Shown here piece by piece: positions 41,939 through 50,215 of a stretch of 64,000 nucleotides of DNA (position 1 is the first letter of the stretch; each line of letters starts with the position of its first letter). The DNA lies in the NCBI GenBank assembly GCA_947488625.1, contig CANKZR010000003.1, positions 1 through 64,000 of the forward strand. The letters are read 5' to 3'. A model generated the notes under the pieces. That model saw nothing but the letters and a program-made list of their open reading frames with translations. It did no database searches and was not told where the DNA came from. The stretch comes from an uncultured Sphingomonadaceae bacterium. GTDB taxonomy: Bacteria; Pseudomonadota; Alphaproteobacteria; Sphingomonadales; Sphingomonadaceae. The position numbers and the translations under genes were made by a program.

Positions 41939-43752
41939 CAGTCGGCTCCTTGAAATTGCGCAAAGCCCAGGCGATCCAGCGCCTCTTTAGACAATGGCAC
42001 GTATGCCCCGGCGTTCGCATCGGCGACGAACAGCTTATCGTCGCCAACGCGATCCGGAGCGTATCCTTCACGCTGCAGTTCGACCTTTCGCAGCTTGAAC
42101 GTGGTGGTGATGTCTGCGTTGGTGGAAATGCGCACGAACACCGGCACGGCGTAATCGGCCAGCTTGTCGCGTGCGAAACGGTAGAACGACGCGGCATCGA
42201 AGTGGTCCGGATCGTCATAAGTGAGCGCAACCATTCCGGCACGGCCTTCTGTTTCCGGAATTTCCACGCCGTAGACGTTGACGGTCGAGGGCCCGGAAAA
42301 TGCCGACAGCGCGATCTCGACCTCAGCAGTCGCCACGTTCTCGCTTTTCCAGCGAAACGTGTCGCCAACGCGATCGACGAAGTAGAAGTAATCGTCCTCG
42401 TCGAAGGTAACCAGGTCTCCCGACCGGAACCAGGCGTCGCCCGGTTTGAACAGATTGCGTATGAGTTTATTCTCGGTTGCTTCGGCGGAGGTATAGCCTT
42501 CGAAATATCCTGAAACGCCGGTTCCCCCCAGGACCTCTGCCACGAGTTCGCCAACTTCGTTCGGCCCCGCTTCCACCGGAGATCCATCGTCACGGCGGAC
42601 ATGGGTTTCTCTTTCGAGATCCCATTTCAGGATGCGGATGTTGGTCTTGTCCGGGTATGGCAGGCGCCCCACGGACCCTATCTTGTTGTCGACATTGGTG
42701 ATGCCGTAGTTCGCTTCTGTCGAACCCAGGCCTTCGATGATGTTTTCTACGCCGAAGCGGTCCTGGAAGGCTTTCCAGACATCGGGTCGCAGCCCTGCAC
42801 CGCACATTACGCGCAACGTATGGTTGCGATCTTGCGGGGATGGTTCGGGCGTCAACAGGTAGCGGATGACCTCGCCGATGTAATAGGTTGCCGTGATGCC
42901 GTGCCGCCGCACGTCTTCCCAGAAGCCCGAGGTGCTGAACCTGCGCCGCAACACGAACGGACGTCCGGCCCCCAGCGCAACGGAGGGCACCACCATTCCG
43001 CCTGCCCCATGATAAAGTGGCAGAAAGCAATAGAAGGTATCGTCGGCGCCGAAATTCATCAGGCCAATCATCATTTCGCCTGCATTGATGAATCGCAGAT
43101 TACTCATCCGCGCTGCTTTGGGCAGACCTGTCGTTCCCGAAGTGAAGATATAATAGAGCGGATCGCCTGTCTCTATGCCTTCGCGCAGAGTGCGATCCGG
43201 ACGGTTTTCCGAAGCTGCCGACGTCATGGCGTTCCAGTCGCGCCAATCGCTGTCGCTGCGATCCGATCCTTCCTCCGATTGCTCGAATATCATTTCTGGC
43301 AGGTCTGCTGCCGGCAGGCCCGCAACAGATGAAGCCAGTTCGGACCCGACGATGATCGCTCTCGCATCGACCTGATCCAGCGCGTGCGCCAGTATCTCGT
43401 CCGTTGCGCTGGTGTTGATTAGGGCGGTGATGATGCCAGCCTTCGAAAGCCCCAGCCAGGTCAGAACAAATTCGGGCCGGTTCAGCATCAGCAGCGCGAC
43501 GACATCACCCGGTTTCAAACCGGCTTTTACCGCTGCATTGGCAATGCGGTTGGCGTGCCGGTCAGCCTGGGCAAAGGTAATCGCCTGATCCTCGAACAAA
43601 ATGAAATCGACTTCGGCAGAATCCTCGGCCCGTTCCTCCAGCCTGTCGGCAACGGTGTATTCGCCGTCGCGTGAGTAGGACATTACCCGCTGGTAGCCAC
43701 GCATGAGGCGGCCCATGGTTTCCTCGCGTGAGGGTACTTCGAAATTGTCCAT
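41938..43752 (-). CDS. Acyl-CoA synthetase (FATP/FadD-like)
   Basis: A 604-residue AMP-forming ligase. The P-loop is YIFTSGTTGLPKAARM, followed by YHGAGGMVVPSVALGAGRPFVLRRRFSTSGFW, then the hinge-side FRSGDLVTFDEDDYFYFVDRVGDTFRWKSENV. It resembles FadD6/FadD17-type proteins that activate long-chain or steroid side-chain acids. Start at ATG 43752, whose A is the last base of the upstream stop; the TTG one codon earlier is rejected. It supplies the CoA ester used by the following dehydrogenase, hydratase and aldolase. Confidence 0.92.
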   Translation of the reverse strand: MDNFEVPSREETMGRLMRGYQRVMSYSRDGEYTVADRLEERAEDSAEVDFILFEDQAITFAQADRHANRIANAAVKAGLKPGDVVALLMLNRPEFVLTWLGLSKAGIITALINTSATDEILAHALDQVDARAIIVGSELASSVAGLPAADLPEMIFEQSEEGSDRSDSDWRDWNAMTSAASENRPDRTLREGIETGDPLYYIFTSGTTGLPKAARMSNLRFINAGEMMIGLMNFGADDTFYCFLPLYHGAGGMVVPSVALGAGRPFVLRRRFSTSGFWEDVRRHGITATYYIGEVIRYLLTPEPSPQDRNHTLRVMCGAGLRPDVWKAFQDRFGVENIIEGLGSTEANYGITNVDNKIGSVGRLPYPDKTNIRILKWDLERETHVRRDDGSPVEAGPNEVGELVAEVLGGTGVSGYFEGYTSAEATENKLIRNLFKPGDAWFRSGDLVTFDEDDYFYFVDRVGDTFRWKSENVATAEVEIALSAFSGPSTVNVYGVEIPETEGRAGMVALTYDDPDHFDAASFYRFARDKLADYAVPVFVRISTNADITTTFKLRKVELQREGYAPDRVGDDKLFVADANAGAYVPLSKEALDRLGFAQFQGAD

Positions 43753-44597
43753 CAAACCTTCTCGCGCTTGAGAAACGGGATCAGCCCGTCGAGAAACGCA
43801 TCGTTCTCGTCACCGGCAACCATGTGGCGCGCACCTTCGACTTCGACGACCTGGCCATGCGGCAGCAGTTCGCGAAACCGCCGCACACCGGCGTCGGACA
43901 CGATCTCGCTTTCGGATCCTCGCAACAGCAACAGGGGAATGTCGAGCGACAGCACGGCATCGGTCAGGCGTTCATTCATCTTGTCCATGTCCCACCCGTC
44001 CTGCGGAGCGACGAAGGCCGGGTCCCAGTGCCAGTACCAGCGTCCGTCGTCACGCTGCCGCATGTTGCGGGAGAGGCCATCCAGCTTTTCGGGGCGAGGC
44101 CGATGGGGCAGGTAGTCCGCGATCGCGTCCGCAGCCTCGTCGAGAGTATCGAATCCGTATGACGTCCCACGCATGAAACCGACGACCTGCGCGCCGCCCT
44201 TGGCTTCCATCCACGGGACCACATCGACCAGCACGATCGACTTTACCTTGGCGGCCGGATGCTCGCTTGAGGCGAGCAACGAGGCAAGCCCCCCCAATGA
44301 TGCTCCGACCAAAGCAGGCGGGGTGTCGAAGGTCTCGATCACATGGCGCAGGTCGTCGGCAAAGGCGCCAAGCTCATAGCGGCCATCTTCAGCCCAATCG
44401 CTTTCACCGTGTCCGCGAAGATCGACAGCGACCGTAAGGAAGCCATGACCCGCCAGCGTATTCTGGGTAGTGGACCAGGAGTGCCTGGTCTGGCCTCCGC
44501 CATGCAGCAGCAGAACGGGGTCCCCCTGCTCTGGCCCTGCAACGGTCGCACGCAAGGTCACCCCGTTGGCACCTTCGAACGTGGTCGTCTCTTGCAT
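43752..44597 (-). CDS. Alpha/beta hydrolase
   Basis: A 281-residue alpha/beta hydrolase with LLLHGGGQTRHSW (oxyanion side), nucleophile GASLGG, an acid in the LLLLRGSESEIVSD region and the histidine in VEGARHMVAGD, so the triad is complete. Relatives include meta-cleavage product hydrolases and esterases. ATG at 44597, two bases after the previous stop, is preferred over a GTG at 44609 without a ribosome site. In this operon it could open a lactone from the Baeyer-Villiger step or cleave an ester, but no substrate is shown. Confidence 0.87.
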   Translation of the reverse strand: MQETTTFEGANGVTLRATVAGPEQGDPVLLLHGGGQTRHSWSTTQNTLAGHGFLTVAVDLRGHGESDWAEDGRYELGAFADDLRHVIETFDTPPALVGASLGGLASLLASSEHPAAKVKSIVLVDVVPWMEAKGGAQVVGFMRGTSYGFDTLDEAADAIADYLPHRPRPEKLDGLSRNMRQRDDGRWYWHWDPAFVAPQDGWDMDKMNERLTDAVLSLDIPLLLLRGSESEIVSDAGVRRFRELLPHGQVVEVEGARHMVAGDENDAFLDGLIPFLKREKV

Positions 44598-44599
44598 GT

Positions 44600-45406
44600 T
44601 CACGTCCACAGTGCGGATGCCGTTGCGGTATCGGCTTCGCGTACGCCGCGCACGCCAAGTTGCTTGCGCGCCTCCTCGATCGGAAGATCGAGCACGTCCT
44701 CGTACTTCATCAGGTACAGCGGATCGGACTCGCGCCCGACCTTTGCGCCACGCTCCATGCCGTCCTGAACGGTGAGCCAGGTTTGCGGATAATGCAGCAC
44801 GGCCCGCGTGATGATCCGGGTCGATCCCAATATCGAGAATGCCGAAAGCTCCCCTGCCAGTTCGGCTGGCATGTGAACGAACAGGTTCGTCAACCGCATA
44901 TAATACGGCACGATTTCGCCGATAAAGTCGAAACCGCCACCGCCCAGTATATGTTCGAAATCGTGGGTCTGGCCCGACCGAAGCTGGAAGTACTCGAAAT
45001 CGTTCTTCGGTTCGAAGCGCGGGACGATATCGACCGCAAGATCGTTTTCCATAAGTTGCGTGTAGAAGGCGTTGCCCACCGTTCCGTCCGCATATTTCGC
45101 CAGATCGTCGCGTTCGAAGGTGGAAACGAAGCCTTCGTTGAACCAGGCATCCAGCGCGGGGTTGCGGGCGCGTTCTTCGGCAAACAGGGCGTTGATGTGA
45201 TCGACGTCCTGGATCTCGCGCATGATCATCACCAGCTTGATCGAATCCGACGGCGTGGGCACGTCCGCGCCGTTGCGCCGCAAGAGATGCGTGGATACCC
45301 AGTCGCGCAGACGCGGATCGTTGAGATATTTGGAGGAACTGACCAGCACGCTGCTGTCGGTCTCGACCTCTTCGATGCCCTTCATCAGATAGGAATAATC
45401 GTTCAT
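44600..45406 (-). CDS. Coq4-family protein
   Basis: A 268-residue Coq4-like protein. The metal-binding signature HDxxHx11E is complete: His148, Asp149, His152 and Glu164 in THDFEHILGGGGFDFIGE, followed by a hydrophobic helix. COQ4 proteins act in ubiquinone synthesis, where eukaryotic COQ4 is reported to carry out oxidative decarboxylation at C1 of the ring. Here the gene lies inside a CoA-dependent catabolic operon, with two-base gaps on both sides, so a role on an aromatic or polycyclic catabolic intermediate is possible. ATG 45406 follows GGGAG. Confidence 0.82.
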   Translation of the reverse strand: MNDYSYLMKGIEEVETDSSVLVSSSKYLNDPRLRDWVSTHLLRRNGADVPTPSDSIKLVMIMREIQDVDHINALFAEERARNPALDAWFNEGFVSTFERDDLAKYADGTVGNAFYTQLMENDLAVDIVPRFEPKNDFEYFQLRSGQTHDFEHILGGGGFDFIGEIVPYYMRLTNLFVHMPAELAGELSAFSILGSTRIITRAVLHYPQTWLTVQDGMERGAKVGRESDPLYLMKYEDVLDLPIEEARKQLGVRGVREADTATASALWT

Positions 45407-45408
45407 CT

Positions 45409-47232
45409 TCAATCTCCCGCTTGCCGGCGCTCAGCGCTCGGCGATGCTTTCAATTCTCCGGGGATCGCGACCTGGTGCGACAGCAGGAACTGCCCCATTC
45501 CCTTCGCGGCCGGATCGAAACTCGTCCCCTGCAATATCCCCCCGTCCAGAGAGGCGTGAACCACGAAATTCAGCGCGTGAATTCCGGGCACGTGAAACCG
45601 TTCAACGCGCGGCGCCTGCCGTTCTGCCGAGATATGGGCATAGCAAGACGATACTGCGTCCTCGCTCAGCGCGCGGGCAATCCAAGGCAGGAATTCGGGC
45701 TTTCGCGCAATGACTGCGACGTTGAAAAGGTTGCCCTTGTCGCCGCTGCGTGTCCACGCAAGGTCGCGCAATTCAACTTCGACCAGGCCGTCGGCGTTTG
45801 CCGGGGTTTGCAGAGCAGGGGGGATGGTCGCCGCCGTGGAATGTCCGTCGCCATTAGGCACGGTCCAGCTTTCATCACCAAGAGTGACGGTGGCCGTCAC
45901 CTCGCCCCGCTCGAGCAGAAATGCAAAGACGCCGGTCAGGGGCAGTACGGTCGTCGCCAGGTTGATTCCGGTTCCGGGTGCCATCGTCGTGATGCCGGAT
46001 GCTTGCTCGCGGGCGAACAATCCAGCCCCCTGCATGGTGGCATGATCGGCAGTCAGCTTCATCACCACCTCGCGGGAATTACGTCCGGGTGCGTCGGGGC
46101 CGAACGCGCTCTCGTCTCCGAAGACCGCAATTGAAGTGGCAGTGAAATCGGGCATGCCCGCGCGTTCGAGCAACGTTCGCGCCCTTGCGATCAGCGCCTT
46201 GCCCTGTCGTCTCGCCTTCGCGCTCGCATCTCTACCTACAAAGGGGGTAATGGCAGTAGTGCGCCAGCCCAGTTCGGTTGTCGCACTCACCTTGAGATAT
46301 GGGCTGGGCGGACGACCTTTCGCGCCCGTAACACGCACCCGGTCAGGGCCGACATCATCGATCTTCACATCACTGAAGTCGCAGCAGACATCCGCGACGA
46401 TGTAATCGGCAGGATCGCTGACTTCGTAAAGCAATTGTTCCGCTACGGTCCCGCGGCTCACCAGGCCGCCGGTGCCGTGGGGCTTGGTGATGACGACCGA
46501 CCCGTCCGACGAACATTCTCCGATTGGGAACCCGATCGTCTCCCAGCCTTCGACGGTTTCCCAGTCGGTAAAGGTTCCGCCCGTTATCTGGGTGCTGCAT
46601 TCGAGCAGATGGCCTGCCAGCGTGCCGGCAGCCAGAAGGTCGTATTCGTCATGTTTCCAGCCGAATTCGTGAATGAGCGGGCCCAGAACGATGGCACTGT
46701 CCACGATCCGGCCGGTGACCACGATGTCCGCTCCGCAATCCAGCGCTTCGGCTATCGGGAATGCACCGAGATAGGCATTGCATGTCAGGATTGAGTCCGG
46801 GAACGGCGCGCCTGAAAACATATCGCTCTTTCCGGCGCTGCGAAATTCCTCCACCCGTTCGATCAGATCGTCGCCCGAAACGGCGGCCACGGTTAGGGAC
46901 AGATTCTGCTTATCGATCAGCGCTTCGATTTCGCGTGCCAAGGCGCGTGGATCGAGTGCCCCTGCATTGGCAACGATCCTGATGCCTTTGTTCGCGATCT
47001 GAGCGAGATGCGGTCCTACGTGCACGTTGAGAAAGTCGGGCGGATAGGTGGCTGCCGGATCGGCTTTGTGTTGCAGGCCGAGCATGCCCATGCTCGCTTC
47101 AGCAAGGTAGTCGAAGACCAGATAGTCGAGATCGCCATCTGCCAGCAGCTGCGGGACTCCCAAAGCGCTGTCGGCAAAATAGGCCGAGCCGCCGCCGATG
47201 CGAACGACCTTATCTGTCGCCGGTGCACTCAT
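45409..47232 (-). CDS. AtuA-like protein (DUF1446 plus C-terminal AtuA domain)
   Basis: A 607-residue protein whose N-terminal three quarters match DUF1446 (VVRIGGGSAYFADS, LDYLVFDYLAEASMG, NAGALDP, ADIVVTGRIVDSAIVLGPL, YEVSDPADYIVADVCCDFSDV) and whose last 120 residues form the separate AtuA-like domain (LRDLAWTRSGDKGNLFNVAVIAR). AtuA is required for acyclic terpene use in Pseudomonas but has no proven reaction. It is first in the ten-gene operon, which lacks the biotin carboxylase genes (atuC/atuF) that accompany atuA in that pathway, so the role here is probably different. Confidence 0.9.
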   Translation of the reverse strand: MSAPATDKVVRIGGGSAYFADSALGVPQLLADGDLDYLVFDYLAEASMGMLGLQHKADPAATYPPDFLNVHVGPHLAQIANKGIRIVANAGALDPRALAREIEALIDKQNLSLTVAAVSGDDLIERVEEFRSAGKSDMFSGAPFPDSILTCNAYLGAFPIAEALDCGADIVVTGRIVDSAIVLGPLIHEFGWKHDEYDLLAAGTLAGHLLECSTQITGGTFTDWETVEGWETIGFPIGECSSDGSVVITKPHGTGGLVSRGTVAEQLLYEVSDPADYIVADVCCDFSDVKIDDVGPDRVRVTGAKGRPPSPYLKVSATTELGWRTTAITPFVGRDASAKARRQGKALIARARTLLERAGMPDFTATSIAVFGDESAFGPDAPGRNSREVVMKLTADHATMQGAGLFAREQASGITTMAPGTGINLATTVLPLTGVFAFLLERGEVTATVTLGDESWTVPNGDGHSTAATIPPALQTPANADGLVEVELRDLAWTRSGDKGNLFNVAVIARKPEFLPWIARALSEDAVSSCYAHISAERQAPRVERFHVPGIHALNFVVHASLDGGILQGTSFDPAAKGMGQFLLSHQVAIPGELKASPSAERRQAGD

Positions 47233-47400
47233 TGGGTATTGGCCGCGAGGTCGCCAATCACAATGGGTTCGTTTTGGTCGGCATGTGCCATTTCCGCGCC
47301 TCTCCTCTGCAAACGATATTGGCGTACCGTGACGCCTTTATCGTTCATTAAGATCGCTCATATTGCAGATTCGAAGGTTTAAGTCAGCCGCTTTTTGCCT

Positions 47401-47431
47401 TACGCGTAGAATAATCTAGATATATCTACGC
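47401..47431. promoter_or_regulatory. Operator-like dyads before the ten-gene operon
   Basis: Two nested symmetric sites lie 170-200 bases upstream of the AtuA-like gene: the palindrome TACGCGTA (47401-47408) and a larger dyad with seven-base arms GCGTAGA (47404-47410) and TCTACGC (47425-47431). TACGCGTA recurs at 49252-49259, and the right-hand ATATCTACGC (47422-47431) recurs at 31397-31406. Confidence 0.55.
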
Positions 47432-47485
47432 AAAACGTCTCTTGAGATCGCTCGATCGCCGCGCCGGTCCGCCTGAGGTCCGATC

Positions 47486-49105
47486 TTATGCGAGAATCAT
47501 GTCTGCCGCCTTCTCCGCGATCATCATGGTAGTAGCGTTCGTATTCCCGCTGACGATGGTCGGCATGACCGATGCGTCAACAACCCTCAGGCCCGTTACT
47601 CCGCGAAGTCGCAAGTGGTCGTCCACCACGGCATTCGGGTCGCTATCCCGGCCCATCGCGCAAGTGCCGACCGGGTGGAAAATCGTGTTGGAGTTTTCTC
47701 GCAGCCACGCGTCCATGGCCTCGTCGTTATCGATGGAAGGGCCGGGTTCGTCCTCGGCGATCCGCCAGGGGGCAAGCGCCGGCTGCTCGCCAATCTCACG
47801 CGCTATCCTGACTGCTGCTCGTAAAGTCGCCATGTCACCCGGGGTTGCCAGATGGTTCGGGCAGATCAACGGCGCATCCATCGGATCGGCGGAACGAAGG
47901 CCAACGGTTCCGCGGCTTTCGGGGTGAAGCGCAACCATGTCTATCGAAAAGCCATCATAGGGTTGCATGCCCTTGCGGCCATGATTGGCCATAATGCCGG
48001 GAATGAACTGTATCTGCAGGTCGGGCCGGTCGAGCTCTGGCCGGCTGCGCAGGAAGCCGCCTACCTCGAGGGAATTGGTCGCCGCCAGGCCATCGCGTTG
48101 CAGGAGGTAGCGCAAACCGATCAACCCACTGCGCCATCCCTTCGTCCGCGACCAGAGCAGGGGAAGGCGCGAGCGATAGGTAACCGCAACGTCGACGTGA
48201 TCCTGTAAATTTCGACCCACGCCCGGTAAGTCAACGATGCAGGCAACGCCGTGTTCGCCCAGCTTTCCCCCATCGCCGATCCCCGACAATTGAAGGATTT
48301 GCGGCGATTGCATCGTGCCGGCGCACAGAATGATTTCTCGTGTGGCGGCGATGCGATGCGTCTCTTCCGATCCTTCGATACGGTACTCCACCGCCACGGC
48401 GGCAGCTTCCTCGAAAACGATGCGTGTGACGTGTATGCCGGTGGTTGCGATCAGGTTGTCGCGCTTTTCCGCCGGTTTCAGAAATGCACGGCGCGCTCCT
48501 GCGCGCTGCCCGCCTTCGATGTTCAGCTGATATTTGCCGACGCCGAATTGGGATTGTCCATTGAAGTCGGGGTTGAGATCGTGGCCGGCGCTGACGCCTG
48601 CCTCTAGGAAGGCCTGGTATATTCCATCCGAAGATGTGCCGTATCGAACGGCTAACGGGCCATCCGAACCGTGATACTCGTTGGAGCCTTCCGGGCCGTC
48701 TTCCGATTTGCGAAAATAGGGCAGGACATCATCATAGCCCCATCCGGCCAGACCCATCTGCCTCCACTGGTCGAAATCGGCCCTGTTGCCCCTGACGTAC
48801 AGCATTCCGTTTATGGATGAGGAACCACCCCAGCCCTTGCCGCGCGGCACATATGTCTTGCGCCCGCCAAGCGCTTCGACCGGTTCGGATTCGAAAGCCC
48901 AGTTGCTCGCGTTGCGGTCGCGCATCAAGGTGGCCATTCCGGCGGGCATCTTCGCCAGAAGACCATCGTTGCGCCCTCCGGCCTCGAGAAGGACGACGCT
49001 GTTGTTCGGGTCTGCACTGAGCCGGTTGGCCATGACACATCCCGCCGAACCTGCGCCTATGATGACGAAGTCCGCACTGGCCGGAGGTTTGCGATTGCGC
49101 GCCAT
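47486..49105 (-). CDS. GMC-family FAD-dependent alcohol oxidoreductase
   Basis: A 539-residue glucose-methanol-choline oxidoreductase. The N-terminal ADP-binding loop is VIIGAGSAGCVMANRL with LLEAGG, the signature WGGSSSINGMLYVRGN follows near residue 80, and the active-site His region NTIFHPVGTCAMG is near the C-terminus. It would oxidise a primary or secondary alcohol. Start at ATG 49105 has GGAG nine bases upstream; a longer frame is rejected. Divergent from the next SDR, with two dyads between. Confidence 0.92.
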   Translation of the reverse strand: MARNRKPPASADFVIIGAGSAGCVMANRLSADPNNSVVLLEAGGRNDGLLAKMPAGMATLMRDRNASNWAFESEPVEALGGRKTYVPRGKGWGGSSSINGMLYVRGNRADFDQWRQMGLAGWGYDDVLPYFRKSEDGPEGSNEYHGSDGPLAVRYGTSSDGIYQAFLEAGVSAGHDLNPDFNGQSQFGVGKYQLNIEGGQRAGARRAFLKPAEKRDNLIATTGIHVTRIVFEEAAAVAVEYRIEGSEETHRIAATREIILCAGTMQSPQILQLSGIGDGGKLGEHGVACIVDLPGVGRNLQDHVDVAVTYRSRLPLLWSRTKGWRSGLIGLRYLLQRDGLAATNSLEVGGFLRSRPELDRPDLQIQFIPGIMANHGRKGMQPYDGFSIDMVALHPESRGTVGLRSADPMDAPLICPNHLATPGDMATLRAAVRIAREIGEQPALAPWRIAEDEPGPSIDNDEAMDAWLRENSNTIFHPVGTCAMGRDSDPNAVVDDHLRLRGVTGLRVVDASVMPTIVSGNTNATTMMIAEKAADMILA

Positions 49106-49216
49106 CAGACGGCGCTCCGAATGAGAATTACTGAGCTGGTCGATGACCAGCGTGTGTTTGCAACCCGACCTTGCACCCGGCCTCTCCCGAACTTCATTGA
49201 TAAGCACTATTCATAA

Positions 49217-49259
49217 CGCAAAATGTGGTTTGCGCATCCAAATAATTCATATACGCGTA
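49217..49259. promoter_or_regulatory. Dyad and palindrome between GMC oxidoreductase and SDR
   Basis: CGCAAAATGTGGTTTGCG (49217-49234) is an inverted repeat with six-base arms, and TACGCGTA (49252-49259) is a perfect palindrome identical to the one at 47401-47408. Both lie in a 295-base spacer between divergent genes and could serve either promoter. Confidence 0.5.
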
Positions 49260-49400
49260 AAAAAGTACAGGCCGCATTGTGGGTTTCATTCGTCCTGGCA
49301 GATGTCGGCGAATATCCTCAATGGGGCCGACGTCGGGATAACAGAACACGCGCCGCATCCGGTTTTTCCAGAGGCGGGGCCTACGGAAGGAGTGAACATC

Positions 49401-50150
49401 ATGGACTTGGGATTGCGAGGCAAGATTGCTTTCATCACCGGCGGTGCAGGTGGCATCGGGCAGGCGACCGCGATTGCCCTGGCCGAAGAAGGCGTGAAGG
49501 TCGCGGTGACCGATCTCAACGATCCTGTCGAGACCGTGCGCCTCATCGAGGAGGCGGGCGGACAGGCCTATGGATCTGCGCTTGACGTGACCGACGAAGC
49601 ATCGGTGAATGCAGCGATCGATGCCTTGATCGATCGTTGGGGGCATCTCGACATTGGTTTCAACAACGCCGGGGTCTCTCTGGAAGAGATGGCTACGCCT
49701 TGGGATTCGGTCGATATCTATGACCGCGTCGTGGAAGTGAACCAGCGCGGAGTGATGCTGTGCATGGCGGCAGAGCTTCGACACATGGGGCCGCGCAAGA
49801 AAGGGGCTATCGTCAACACCGCCTCGGTCGCCGGGCTCGTCGGTCTTTCGGGTGCGGGCTATTGCAGCAGCAAGCATGCGGTTATCGGTCTTACCCGCTC
49901 TGCCGCCATGCGATATGCCGGAGATGGCATCAGGGTGAATGCGATTTGTCCTGGCGCGATCGAAACGCCGATGACCCAATCACCGCAAACCTCGGAAGAA
50001 AGCCGCGCGTTCATGGCGCAGATGCATCCCATGAACCGCATGGGTACAGCGCGCGAGATTGCCGATGGCGTGGTGTTCCTCGTATCGGACAGGGCCAGTT
50101 TCATCACCGGCCATCCCCTGGCCGTGGATGGTGGCTTCGTTTCCCGCTAG
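49401..50150 (+). CDS. Short-chain dehydrogenase/reductase
   Basis: A 249-residue classical SDR: TGGAGGIGQA loop, DVTDEA, NNAG, NTASVAGLVG with the active serine region, YCSSK catalytic pair, and the C-terminal ITGHPLAVDGGF. AGGAG lies eight bases before ATG 49401, and the longer frame upstream is rejected. Likely acts on a hydroxyl or keto group of the catabolic substrate; 7-alpha or 3-hydroxysteroid dehydrogenases have this architecture but the substrate is not proven. Confidence 0.9.
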   Translation: MDLGLRGKIAFITGGAGGIGQATAIALAEEGVKVAVTDLNDPVETVRLIEEAGGQAYGSALDVTDEASVNAAIDALIDRWGHLDIGFNNAGVSLEEMATPWDSVDIYDRVVEVNQRGVMLCMAAELRHMGPRKKGAIVNTASVAGLVGLSGAGYCSSKHAVIGLTRSAAMRYAGDGIRVNAICPGAIETPMTQSPQTSEESRAFMAQMHPMNRMGTAREIADGVVFLVSDRASFITGHPLAVDGGFVSR

Positions 50151-50215
50151 ACCGCGAAGACGCTACTGCCAATCCACGCGCGTAGTGGGAGCGCGTAGTA
50201 CAGGGACGCGTCGTT

